8,041 nucleotides of DNA, taken from NCBI GenBank assembly GCA_030613225.1, contig JAUWMJ010000114.1:1-8041 (forward strand), given 5' to 3'. This document shows positions 1 to 5,309 of this stretch, piece by piece. The stretch comes from Desulfobacterales bacterium (GTDB lineage Bacteria; Desulfobacterota; Desulfobacteria; Desulfobacterales; JAUWMJ01). The position numbers and the translations under genes are program-made. Below the pieces are notes generated by a model that saw nothing but the letters and a program-made list of their open reading frames with translations, was not told where the DNA came from and ran no database searches. How positions within the stretch are numbered: the stretch's first letter is position 1; each line of letters starts with the position of its first letter.

Positions 1-487
1 CCCTATCCTCCGGAAGGATAAACATAAACAACATAGTGAAATCGTTTTTGCAAGTATATTTTAATATATTTAGTAAGTTATAATAATTTAAATCGGGAAT
101 TTTAATTGTCGTTACAGGGAAAATATAATTGTCGCTTGACAAACGATACAAGAGCCTCAATTATTCTTGCGATAGTTGCTCTGCGTTCAAACGTTTGAAA
201 GCCGTCTAAATTATATGCATACCACACCTCATCACCTATGCTTTTGATTAAAAAAAGTCTTTTTATATCAAGTTTAGAACTTCTAAGCATGGTCCAGAAT
301 GTTTCTTCTACCCGTAGAACTTGTTTTTGGAATGACTCATATAAATTCGTTGCTTCTGTTTCAATACATTTGGAATGTTCACGAAGCTTGGCTTTGGCAT
401 CCGTAGAACCGCAAATATCTATTGATATAGAAATAAAAGGCATAGACTATTTTTCTCCTTTGGTGGATCAGAATGCAGAATGGCTAA
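1..487 (-). mobile_element. Gene cassette 2 (cyclase-like), partial; far end not resolved
   Basis: Read on the - strand, the cassette starts at 487 with TTAGCC, immediately after the G that ends the YfbU cassette. Forty-four bases later comes the ATG of the cyclase-like gene. Its own attC should begin with something close to GGCTAAC after the stop codon at 102. The nearest AAC-type cores are TTATAAC (77-83) and CTGTAAC (111-117). Neither is followed by a convincing complementary arm in the remaining 100 bases, so the attC is divergent, decayed or runs off the window. Confidence 0.55.
102..443 (-). CDS. Short class III nucleotide cyclase-like protein, integron cassette cargo
   Basis: This 113-residue protein has the two metal-binding signatures of the class III adenylate/guanylate cyclase fold. 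The N-terminal strand is F-I-S-I-S-I-D-I-C-G-S-T with Asp9, and the second is K-S-I-G-D-E-V-W with Asp71. In that family these two Asp residues hold the metals for NTP cyclisation. A complete cyclase homology domain is usually about 180 residues or more. This protein stops about 40 residues after the second Asp, so the segment that normally carries the transition-state Asn/Arg and base-recognition residues appears to be missing. It may be a degenerate or nucleotide-binding derivative, or a 3' truncated gene. The start is supported by AGGAG 11 bases upstream. The gene begins 44 bases inside its cassette. No signal peptide or membrane segment is visible. The family-fold call is moderately sure; activity is unknown. 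Confidence 0.6.
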   Translation of the reverse strand: MPFISISIDICGSTDAKAKLREHSKCIETEATNLYESFQKQVLRVEETFWTMLRSSKLDIKRLFLIKSIGDEVWYAYNLDGFQTFERRATIARIIEALVSFVKRQLYFPCNDN

Positions 488-607
488 CGCAAAGATCACT
501 GGTTGCAGGGGTTTCCAGTAAACTTGTTCGTGTTAATAAAGATTGTTAAACCAAACCTTTTCAAAGCGGCTCAGTCCCCTGCAATCCAGTGAATCGCCAT
601 GTTATGC
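482..607 (-). other. attC recombination site of the YfbU cassette
   Basis: Read on the - strand: R'' GCATAAC (607-601), a 5-base spacer, a left arm GATTCACTGGATTGCAGGGG (596-577), a central region of about 65 bases, a right arm CCCCTGCAACCAGTGATC (511-494), a 5-base spacer, and R' GTTAGCC (488-482). The arms pair perfectly except for one extra T and one extra A in the left arm only. One-sided unpaired bases are the known hallmark by which IntI recognises the folded bottom strand of attC. The length is 126 bases, inside the usual attC range. Strand exchange is expected between G488 and T487. The site starts 5 bases after the YfbU stop codon. Confidence 0.88.
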
Positions 608-1199
608 TCTTTTTATCTGTGTTCAGGATGAGTTTTTTCGAGAAGAATCTGTACAAGCTGCTTTGCATCTAGTAAATTACCCATTAACTTTGACCTCATA
701 GGCTCAAATATTGTGTACATTCTTCTATATGTATCAATTGAAGGCATATGTGAATTCAGGTCTCTACCTTTATATTTTTGAAAACGATCTAAATCATCAA
801 TTAGAAACATAGCAATCCCCATTTGGGATGTTTCATTGTTACCATCAAATCCTCTGAACTTTGGATCTTTTCCGAAAGGTTCTGCTTCTTTTTCAACTAA
901 AAGCTTGTCCTCTTCAGGCAACTTTTTATAAGAATCTTCAATGAAGCTCCACATGTCAAGAACGTTTACAACTTCTTTAACTATTTCTGGAGTATCATTA
1001 CCTTGGAAAGGAATGCCACTATATTTCCAGTTTATTCCCCAAGTGTTTTCACTAAAAATGGCTGATTTGATGAATTTGGGATCGATCTCTCCATCCAGTT
1101 GCAGTTTTTCGTAAATTTCACTCAACATAATCAGCATTAATTTTTCACCATCTGACAATTTCATTTTGTCCTCCTTGTGGTTTCCTTCGACAAGCATAA
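488..1199 (-). mobile_element. Gene cassette 1 (YfbU family), complete
   Basis: This 712-base unit starts (reading leftward) with TTATGC at 1199 and ends with the G of its attC at 488. If excised as a circle, that G would join the first six bases to give GTTATGC. This is the exact complement of the cassette's own R'' box GCATAAC at 601-607. The match is what an intact, once-circular cassette should show, and it fixes both ends to the base. It carries one gene with its own strong ribosome binding site. Confidence 0.88.
613..1164 (-). CDS. YfbU family protein
   Basis: This is a 183-residue soluble protein of the YfbU (UPF0304) family, whose Escherichia coli member is 164 residues. Visible family features are the opening K-L-S-D-G-E-K-L-M-L helix; the F-R-G-F-D-G-N-N-E segment around residues 103-111; and the following region with R-D-L-N-S-H and Y-R-R-M-Y. 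The family is helical and its biochemical role is not established. I chose the ATG at 1164 because AAGGAGG sits just upstream. A longer reading from 1197 would start inside the recombination core GTTATGC and has no ribosome binding site. It is the sole gene of an integron cassette, so it was probably acquired. No signal peptide or transmembrane segment is visible. Confidence 0.85.
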   Translation of the reverse strand: MKLSDGEKLMLIMLSEIYEKLQLDGEIDPKFIKSAIFSENTWGINWKYSGIPFQGNDTPEIVKEVVNVLDMWSFIEDSYKKLPEEDKLLVEKEAEPFGKDPKFRGFDGNNETSQMGIAMFLIDDLDRFQKYKGRDLNSHMPSIDTYRRMYTIFEPMRSKLMGNLLDAKQLVQILLEKTHPEHR

Positions 1200-1397
1200 C
1201 GGCCGCTGTTGAGCCGCGAGAATCGCAGGCAAGAGGAGAAAATTGCAGTTTATTTTCTTCTCTTGCTGAGAATCGCAGTCGGCTCGAACGCTCTTGATAG
1301 GTGGAGCGCGTAGCGCGGAACCTGTCATGGGCGTTCGAGTTTACTCAACAGCGGCCGATAAGTGGATCGCGGAGCGGTCCACTTATCATTGTTAATA
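1194..1397. repeat. Hairpin-dense, GC-rich block between intI region and first gene cassette (possible decayed attC or attI platform)
   Basis: No gene is visible here. The block holds nested inverted repeats. Outer arms CGGCCGCTGTTGAG at 1200-1213 and 1344-1357 pair perfectly over 14 bp. The pair 1230-1243/1252-1265 has 13 of 14 matches. CTCGAACGC 1283-1291 pairs with 1331-1339. GATAGGT 1296-1302 pairs with 1320-1326 through one G-T wobble. GATAAGTGGA 1357-1366 pairs perfectly with 1378-1387. An 11-base direct repeat GAGAATCGCAG occurs at 1218-1228 and 1268-1278. Read on the - strand the right end, GCTCAAC-AGCGGCC-GTTATGC, looks like the L'-spacer-R' end of an attC. The matching left R'' is either degenerate (ACTTATC, 1363-1357) or displaced by the last hairpin (TATTAAC, 1397-1391). 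It could be the attC of a gene-less cassette (170-204 bases, long for the class), an unusual attI, or an inserted palindromic element. Confidence 0.5.
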
Positions 1398-1400
1398 GAC

Positions 1401-1449
1401 GGAAAAATTTTCCATGATATAGGACTATATATATGGAAAATATTTCCAT
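1401..1449. promoter_or_regulatory. Cluster of palindromic operator-like sites upstream of intI
   Basis: The half-site GGAAA/TTTCC occurs four times in 49 bases in alternating orientation. GGAAAAATTTTCC at 1401-1413 is a palindrome. ATGGAAAATATTTCCAT at 1433-1449 has 7-bp arms around ATA. TTTTCCAT (1408-1415) also pairs with ATGGAAAA (1433-1440) around an inner ATATA-GGAC-TATAT. It lies between the presumed attI/cassette side and the intI promoter, so it could bind a repressor or IntI itself. No SOS LexA box is recognisable. Confidence 0.4.
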
Positions 1450-1488
1450 GTATCCGTATATTAAATACAAATACAGTAAATATTTCTC

Positions 1489-1517
1489 TTGAATTTAATA
1501 ACTCTTTTATCTATTAT
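1489..1517 (+). promoter_or_regulatory. Putative sigma-70 promoter of intI
   Basis: TTGAAT (1489-1494) and TATTAT (1512-1517) are separated by 17 bases, 36 bases before the intI ATG, in a very AT-rich stretch. The -10 matches consensus at five of six positions and the -35 at its first four. The AT-richness makes chance matches more likely. Confidence 0.5.
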
Positions 1518-1553
1518 TAAATTTTCTATTTAATAATATAATATAAGGAAGAT

Positions 1554-2546
1554 ATGGAAAGCAAGATAAAATTCAAACCGAATCCTGAATATCGTTTAAT
1601 GGATCAAGCTCGTGAAGTTTTAAGATATTACCACTATGCATACAGGACCGAACAGTCTTACTGCTCCTGGATACTACAGTATATAGAATTTTATGGGGGA
1701 AAAACACATCCTAAGGATATGGGTAAAAATGAAGTTGAAAGGTTTTTGAGCTTTCTTACAGAAAAGAAGAATGTTGCTGCGGCAACCCAGAAACAGGCAT
1801 TGAATGCATTAATATTTTTATACAAAAAAGTTCTTGATATTGAATTGGGAGATGGTATAGCCCCCACGCGGTCAAAACGCAGTATGAATCTGCCGACAGT
1901 GTTGACGCAAAAAGAAGTTTCTATGCTGCTTGGCAATATGAAGGGAAAGCACGCTCTGATGGCGAAATTGTTATATGGTTGCGGTCTCAGGCTTATGGAG
2001 TGTGTTCGTTTGCGGGTTAAGGATGTGGACTTTGGCCAGGGCAGAATTTTTATACCCAACTCAAAAGGTGGCAAAGACCGCACAGTCATTCTGCCTGATT
2101 CCATACAGCAGGAATTACAAGAACAAATTGATAATGTTATTGCATTACATAAGGAGGATATCCAGGAAGGATTCGGAGAAGTTTATATCCCTGCAGCGCT
2201 TTCTCGCAAATACCCTAACGCATCCAAAGAGACCGGATGGCAGTATGTTTTCCCTTCAAAAAAATTGTCAAAAGATCCCAGGTCAGGCAAAACCATGCGT
2301 CATCATGTTATGCAATCGGGTCTGCAAAAGGCGGTCAAACAAGCTTTAAACCAGGCCAGAGTTTACAAGAAGGCCGGGTGCCATACTTTTCGTCACAGCT
2401 TTGCTACTCATTTACTTGAAACCGGCACTAATATTCGAGTGGTTCAAAAACTTATGGGTCATGCCGATGTTAAAACCACCGAAATTTATACCCATGTCAT
2501 GAAAAAAGATATCGATTCCGTTAAAAGCCCTCTTGACAACTTATGA
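1554..2546 (+). CDS. intI: Integron integrase IntI (tyrosine recombinase)
   Basis: This 330-residue site-specific recombinase integrates and excises gene cassettes by recombining attC with attI. The N-terminal SAM-like DNA-binding domain spans roughly residues 15-100 (Y-R-T-E-Q-S-Y motif at 30-36). The catalytic domain follows, with Arg146 (G-L-R-L-M-E), Lys171, His277 and Arg280 (H-T-F-R-H), His303 (L-M-G-H) and nucleophile Tyr312. Between the Lys and the His-x-x-Arg box is the extra block of about residues 196-262 that separates IntI from XerC/D. It contains L-H-K-E-D, Y-I-P-A-A-L-S-R-K-Y-P, W-Q-Y-V-F-P-S, D-P-R-S-G and R-H-H. The length is normal for IntI and all catalytic residues are present, so it is probably active. 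AAGGA lies 4 bases before the start. The gene points away from the cassettes, as expected. Confidence 0.96.
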   Translation: MESKIKFKPNPEYRLMDQAREVLRYYHYAYRTEQSYCSWILQYIEFYGGKTHPKDMGKNEVERFLSFLTEKKNVAAATQKQALNALIFLYKKVLDIELGDGIAPTRSKRSMNLPTVLTQKEVSMLLGNMKGKHALMAKLLYGCGLRLMECVRLRVKDVDFGQGRIFIPNSKGGKDRTVILPDSIQQELQEQIDNVIALHKEDIQEGFGEVYIPAALSRKYPNASKETGWQYVFPSKKLSKDPRSGKTMRHHVMQSGLQKAVKQALNQARVYKKAGCHTFRHSFATHLLETGTNIRVVQKLMGHADVKTTEIYTHVMKKDIDSVKSPLDNL

Positions 2547-2577
2547 CCTGAATCTTGCATGAAAGAGGTAAAAAATC

Positions 2578-3498
2578 ATAGATATCATAACCACCATAAT
2601 TCCGATATTTACTGTAATCATCCTTGGATGGTTTGCCAGCGTTAGAGGGTTTATTCCGGCGGAATTTTTAGGCCCTGCAAACAGACTTGTTTACTATATC
2701 GCAATTCCTGCTATGATTTTCCGGTCAATATCCAGGTCTTCCTTTACAAGCCGGTTCGACTTAAAGGTGCTGCTTATTGCACTTTTGTCTATTCTGGTAA
2801 TTTTTGGCTTTGCCTGGTGTGCGGGTTTAATTGCCCGTATCAGGAAAGAGCAGATGAGTGCATTTGTTCAGGATTCCTTTCATGGAAATCTCGGATATAT
2901 AGGTCTTGCCGTAGCATACTACTTTCTTGGAACCGAAGGGCTTGCCAGGGCAAGCATTATTGCCGGGTTTATGATGATTTTGCAAAATCTTCTTGCAGTT
3001 ACAGTACTTGCACTGTATTCCGGCGATAAATCGGTGAAGGAGGACAAGTGGCATATTGCTTTAAGAATAATGCGAAATCCGATAATACTTTCTGTTATAG
3101 CAGGAATGATATTTTCCATAAGTGAGATTACAATGCCGCTCGTTATTGATCGAAGTCTGGATATTTTAAGCGGTCTTGCGCTTCCCATGGCATTGCTGAT
3201 TATAGGAGGTTCCTTATCTTTTAAACTGATGCGACTTAATATGCTGCCGGTTCTATTTACAGGCATCATAAAACTGGTTTTACTTCCCGGCCTTGGTTTT
3301 CTTTTATTTAGTCTATCAGGTCTTGTACCTGCCGATTATCTGCCGGGACTTATTCTGCTTGCATCACCAACTGCCACAGTTACTTATGTGATGGCAAAAG
3401 AAATGAACGGTGATACGGATTTTGCCGTAGCAGCTATATCAACAAGTACATTGATGTCCGCTGTTACATTTACTGTGTGGCTGAATATTGCGAGTTAA
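2578..3498 (+). CDS. Auxin efflux carrier (AEC) family permease with non-canonical ATA start, or start-codon-loss pseudogene
   Basis: This is a membrane transporter of the AEC family; substrates in bacteria include malate and other small anions, and this one's substrate is unknown. From 2578 it would have 306 residues, the normal family length, with about ten hydrophobic segments. The N-terminal pattern is typical: [10 protein letters not shown], then [16 protein letters not shown] and A-I-P-A-M-I-F. The first in-frame ATG (2713) falls inside that conserved I-P-A-M-I-F stretch and would delete the first transmembrane helix, so it is not the ancestral start. An in-frame stop lies at 2569-2571. 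The codons after it are AAA, ATC, ATA, GAT, with AGAGG at 2564-2568, 9 bases before ATA. Either ATA/ATC is used as a start, or an ATG was mutated. It lies 31 bases after intI and 11 before the epimerase. Confidence 0.8.
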   Translation: MDIITTIIPIFTVIILGWFASVRGFIPAEFLGPANRLVYYIAIPAMIFRSISRSSFTSRFDLKVLLIALLSILVIFGFAWCAGLIARIRKEQMSAFVQDSFHGNLGYIGLAVAYYFLGTEGLARASIIAGFMMILQNLLAVTVLALYSGDKSVKEDKWHIALRIMRNPIILSVIAGMIFSISEITMPLVIDRSLDILSGLALPMALLIIGGSLSFKLMRLNMLPVLFTGIIKLVLLPGLGFLLFSLSGLVPADYLPGLILLASPTATVTYVMAKEMNGDTDFAVAAISTSTLMSAVTFTVWLNIAS

Positions 3499-3509
3499 AA
3501 GGAGAAAAA

Positions 3510-4529
3510 ATGAATTTTAAATTTAAAAGAGTCATGGTTACAGGCGCTGCCGGTTTTATAGGATTTCACCTGGCACAGCGTCTTTTAAAAGATGGGTGTC
3601 ATGTTACAGGCATTGATAATTTAAACCCGTATTATGATGTCAAACTAAAGGAAGATCGCCTTGAAATTTTGAAAGGGCAAAAGCATTTTACATTTTTTAA
3701 AATGGATCTTTGTGACAGGAAAGATTTTGGAAAAAATTTAGAAAAAAGTTCATTTGATGTTGTTGTGAACCTGGCCGCACAGGCCGGTGTCAGGTATTCT
3801 ATTGAAAATCCCCATGCATATGTTGATGCCAACCTTGCAGGATTTGTTAATGTGCTGGAGTATTGCAGGCACAAAGACGTTAAGCACCTGGTATTTGCTT
3901 CATCAAGCTCTGTTTACGGGGCGAACACTAAAATGCCTTTTTCCGTTCATCATAATATTGACCATCCTGTTTCACTTTATGCAGCAACAAAAAAGGCAAA
4001 TGAACTCATGGCCCATACGTACAGCCATTTATACGGCCTTCATTGCACCGGTCTGAGGTTTTTTACTGTTTATGGACCATGGGGACGTCCGGATATGGCT
4101 CTTTTCCTTTTTACTCGGGCTATCATGGAAGGAAAACCTATTAAAGTATTCAACCACGGAAAGATGCAGCGGGATTTTACATATATAGACGATATTATAG
4201 AAGGGGTTGCAAGGATAATGGGAAAGCTCCCTGAGCCAAATCCAACCTGGAGCGGTGATGATCCTGATCCAGGAACATCTTATACAAGCTATAAGATTTA
4301 TAATATAGGCAATAACAATCCGGTTGAGCTTATGGAGTTCATAGGAGTGATTGAAAAGATACTCGGGAAAAAAGCTAAAAAGAAATTTCTCGATCTCCAG
4401 CCCGGCGATGTTCCGGCTACATATGCAGACATAGACGACTTGATCAATGATGTCGGGTTTAAACCCTCTACACCCCTTGAGGAAGGAATTAAGAGTTTTA
4501 TTTCATGGTACAGGGAGTATTATGGGTAA
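3510..4529 (+). CDS. NAD-dependent epimerase, UDP-glucuronate 4-epimerase-like
   Basis: This is a 339-residue short-chain dehydrogenase/reductase of the extended type. It most resembles enzymes that convert UDP-glucuronate to UDP-galacturonate, a precursor of lipopolysaccharide, capsule and exopolysaccharide. The NAD-binding Rossmann motif G-A-A-G-F-I-G is at residues 12-18. The catalytic Ser lies in A-S-S-S-S-V-Y-G (130-137), and the Tyr-x-x-x-Lys pair is Tyr157/Lys161 in Y-A-A-T-K-K. The segment [13 protein letters not shown] (185-197) and the ending G-D-V-P-A-T-Y-A-D match the UDP-glucuronate epimerase subgroup. The start at 3510 has AAAGGAG directly upstream; an in-frame ATG at 3477 lies inside the permease gene and is rejected. 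It is cytoplasmic and probably co-transcribed with the permease. The fold is certain; the exact sugar substrate is inferred. Confidence 0.93.
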   Translation: MNFKFKRVMVTGAAGFIGFHLAQRLLKDGCHVTGIDNLNPYYDVKLKEDRLEILKGQKHFTFFKMDLCDRKDFGKNLEKSSFDVVVNLAAQAGVRYSIENPHAYVDANLAGFVNVLEYCRHKDVKHLVFASSSSVYGANTKMPFSVHHNIDHPVSLYAATKKANELMAHTYSHLYGLHCTGLRFFTVYGPWGRPDMALFLFTRAIMEGKPIKVFNHGKMQRDFTYIDDIIEGVARIMGKLPEPNPTWSGDDPDPGTSYTSYKIYNIGNNNPVELMEFIGVIEKILGKKAKKKFLDLQPGDVPATYADIDDLINDVGFKPSTPLEEGIKSFISWYREYYG

Positions 4530-4539
4530 AGATTTAAAA

Positions 4540-4634
4540 CGTGTTACGAGTTACGGGTTGCGAGTTGTTAATCGGAAATAATCCCTTTTTTATAACCTGT
4601 ACCCCAAAACCCGTAACCCGCAACTCGCAACGTG
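4540..4634. repeat. Inverted repeat with tandem-heptamer arms
   Basis: The left arm is three and a half tandem heptamers: GTTACGA (4543-4549), GTTACGG (4550-4556), GTTGCGA (4557-4563), then GTTG. The right arm holds the reverse-complement type: CCCGTAA (4610-4616), CCCGCAA (4617-4623), CTCGCAA (4624-4630), then C. The arms differ mainly by G/A or C/T changes, many of which still pair as G-U in RNA. It follows the epimerase stop by about 10 bases. It probably acts as a transcription-ending or mRNA-stabilising hairpin, and it looks like a dispersed genomic repeat. Confidence 0.75.
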
Positions 4635-4801
4635 TGGAGTTTACAATGTAACCCCTTGCAGGGGTAATCAAGGCCGAGCCGTTACTTCTTCAGGGTCGAC
4701 TATTTTGTCGGAGGAATTTCAAACAGATTGACAGCAGTAAAATAAATGTGTAACGGTAAAATTTATTAAAAGTAATCAACCAGCTAAAAAAGGAGGAAAT
4801 C
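4635..4801. other. Intergenic region upstream of the small cysteine-rich gene
   Basis: No gene is visible. A small hairpin ACCCCT-TGC-AGGGGT lies at 4650-4664 and a second short one, CGAC/GTCG, at 4697-4710. TTGACA at 4728-4733 is a consensus -35 for the gene at 4802. Seventeen bases downstream is only a weak -10 (TAACGG, 4751-4756), so the promoter is tentative. AAGGAGG at about 4791-4797 is the ribosome binding site. Confidence 0.4.
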
Positions 4802-5011
4802 ATGAAAAAGGGTTTTTATGTACTTTTTATTCTCGGGATTATTTTTAGCTCAGTTTTTTACATGGGTTTTTCACCAAAAAGAACTGCTTGCAAACTTGCG
4901 TGTGAAACGACTTTAAAAGAGTGTAAAGAAAAGGCCGAAAAGAATAAGCTTAAAGAGGCTGCGTGTGAGGCCGCATACGAGGAATGCCTTGAAGAGTGCA
5001 AAAAGATATAA
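4802..5011 (+). CDS. Small exported protein with mirror-symmetric six-cysteine (twin CX3C) helical hairpin
   Basis: This is a 69-residue protein of unrecognised family. Residues 1-24 are a signal peptide or membrane anchor (Lys-Lys then a long hydrophobic run). The remainder is charged, Glu/Lys-rich, probably all helical, and contains six Cys at 30, 34, 41, 55, 62 and 66. The spacing CX3C-X6-C-X13-C-X6-C-X3C reads the same in both directions. Within each half the Cys fall at i, i+4, i+11 (or the mirror), on one helix face. An antiparallel two-helix hairpin stapled by Cys30-66, Cys34-62 and Cys41-55 is therefore likely in the oxidising periplasm. The ribosome binding site AAGGAGG is strong. 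It is a single-gene unit followed by a hairpin at 5024-5045. Function is unknown; I assign none. Confidence 0.75.
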   Translation: MKKGFYVLFILGIIFSSVFYMGFSPKRTACKLACETTLKECKEKAEKNKLKEAACEAAYEECLEECKKI

Positions 5012-5023
5012 TGAGGGAAAAGA

Positions 5024-5045
5024 GGTTAGTAGCAATAGGCTAACC
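5024..5045. terminator. Hairpin after the cysteine-rich gene (decayed tRNA terminator copy)
   Basis: GGTTAG (5024-5029) pairs with CTAACC (5040-5045) over a 10-base loop, 12 bases after the stop of the small gene. On the - strand it is followed by TCTTTT, so it was probably the terminator of the leftward tRNA-Arg copy whose fragment follows. It matches the better terminator at 5942-5975 position by position. Confidence 0.45.
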
Positions 5046-5058
5046 ATTTGTAATTATA

Positions 5059-5096
5059 TGGTACACCCGGCTGGATCTGAACCAGCGGCTATCAGC
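5059..5096 (-). pseudogene. 3' fragment of tRNA-Arg, copy 1 (degenerate att site)
   Basis: Read leftward it has the 3' side of an anticodon stem (GCTGA), a variable loop, the T-arm GCTGG-TTCAGAT-CCAGC, an acceptor 3' strand CGGGTGT, discriminator A and encoded CCA. It matches copy 2 (5985-6022) at 35 of 38 positions, and similarity stops exactly at the anticodon loop. The 5' half of the tRNA is absent. A fragment with this breakpoint is the usual scar of tyrosine-integrase insertion into a tRNA gene. Confidence 0.7.
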
Positions 5097-5144
5097 ATTA
5101 TCAATATTCTAACCCGGACAAGTCGGAAAAGAAAAAGATTTTTA

Positions 5145-5215
5145 TCACGAAAGCACGAAAACACGAAAAAGGTAAAATTATAATTTCGTGCTTTCCCTAT
5201 TTCGTGTTTTCGTGA
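5145..5215. repeat. Inverted repeat with tandem-octamer (NCACGAAA) arms
   Basis: The left arm is three tandem octamers TCACGAAA, GCACGAAA, ACACGAAA (5145-5168). The right arm is four units of the reverse complement: TTTCGTGC (5184-5191), the decayed TTTCCCTA (5192-5199), TTTCGTGT (5200-5207) and TTTCGTGA (5208-5215). The spacer is 15 AT-rich bases. The arms can pair in several registers. It is probably a dispersed palindromic repeat with a possible RNA-hairpin role; no protein-coding role is seen. The rest of 5097-5309 holds no gene. Confidence 0.75.
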
Positions 5216-5283
5216 TTGGTTTTATTTTTGCGCGAGCCCTAAGATACTAAGACGATAGCTTATTTGCAAATGGATGACCCGAA

Positions 5284-5306
5284 AGCGCTATCCGTCAGGT
5301 AGCGCT
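5284..5306 (-). terminator. Hairpin downstream of lipoprotein gene
   Basis: AGCGCTA (5284-5290) and TAGCGCT (5300-5306) form a perfect 7-bp stem with a 9-base loop, 4 bases past the lipoprotein stop codon. It lacks a long T run on the - strand, so it is a weak or Rho-assisted terminator at best. Confidence 0.4.
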
Positions 5307-5309
5307 ACA

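Larger units (their letters stand above)
1..2546. mobile_element. Chromosomal integron: IntI integrase plus outward-facing gene cassettes (left end outside window)
   Basis: An integron integrase gene (1554-2546, +) is preceded by an array in which both genes lie on the opposite strand, pointing away from it. That is the canonical layout: the integrase diverges from its cassettes, with the attI platform between. The cassette junctions are read on the - strand as G^TTATGC (G at 1200) and G^TTAGCC (G at 488), close to the GTTRRRY core consensus. A full attC separates the two genes. Cassette genes are promoterless by convention and depend on a promoter near attI; I could not pick out a convincing leftward promoter. 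The array continues beyond position 1. Confidence is high for intI and the YfbU cassette junctions, and lower for the attI position. Confidence 0.85.

Noticed and set aside
77..117. attC for the cyclase-like cassette starting at TTATAAC or CTGTAAC (- strand)
   Set aside because: Neither core is followed by a complementary arm within the window, and neither matches the expected GGCTAAC; the end is left unresolved.
238..549. Open frame on the + strand across the cyclase-like gene and attC
   Set aside because: It is an antisense shadow of the cyclase gene, runs through the recombination site, and has no recognisable protein features.
1165..1197. Upstream ATG giving the YfbU protein 11 more residues
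   Set aside because: That ATG lies inside the recombination core GTTATGC and has no ribosome binding site, while the ATG at 1164 has a strong AAGGAGG.
3477..3509. Earlier ATG for the epimerase
   Set aside because: It lies within the permease gene and adds residues before the Rossmann strand; the ATG at 3510 has an ideal ribosome binding site.
4965..5183. 72-codon + strand frame overlapping the end of the cysteine-rich gene
   Set aside because: It reads through the tRNA fragment and the octamer repeat, has no ribosome binding site and has no protein-like composition.
5145..5215. CRISPR array
   Set aside because: The repeated unit is 8 bases with no unique spacers and the arms are inverted, so it is a palindromic tandem repeat.
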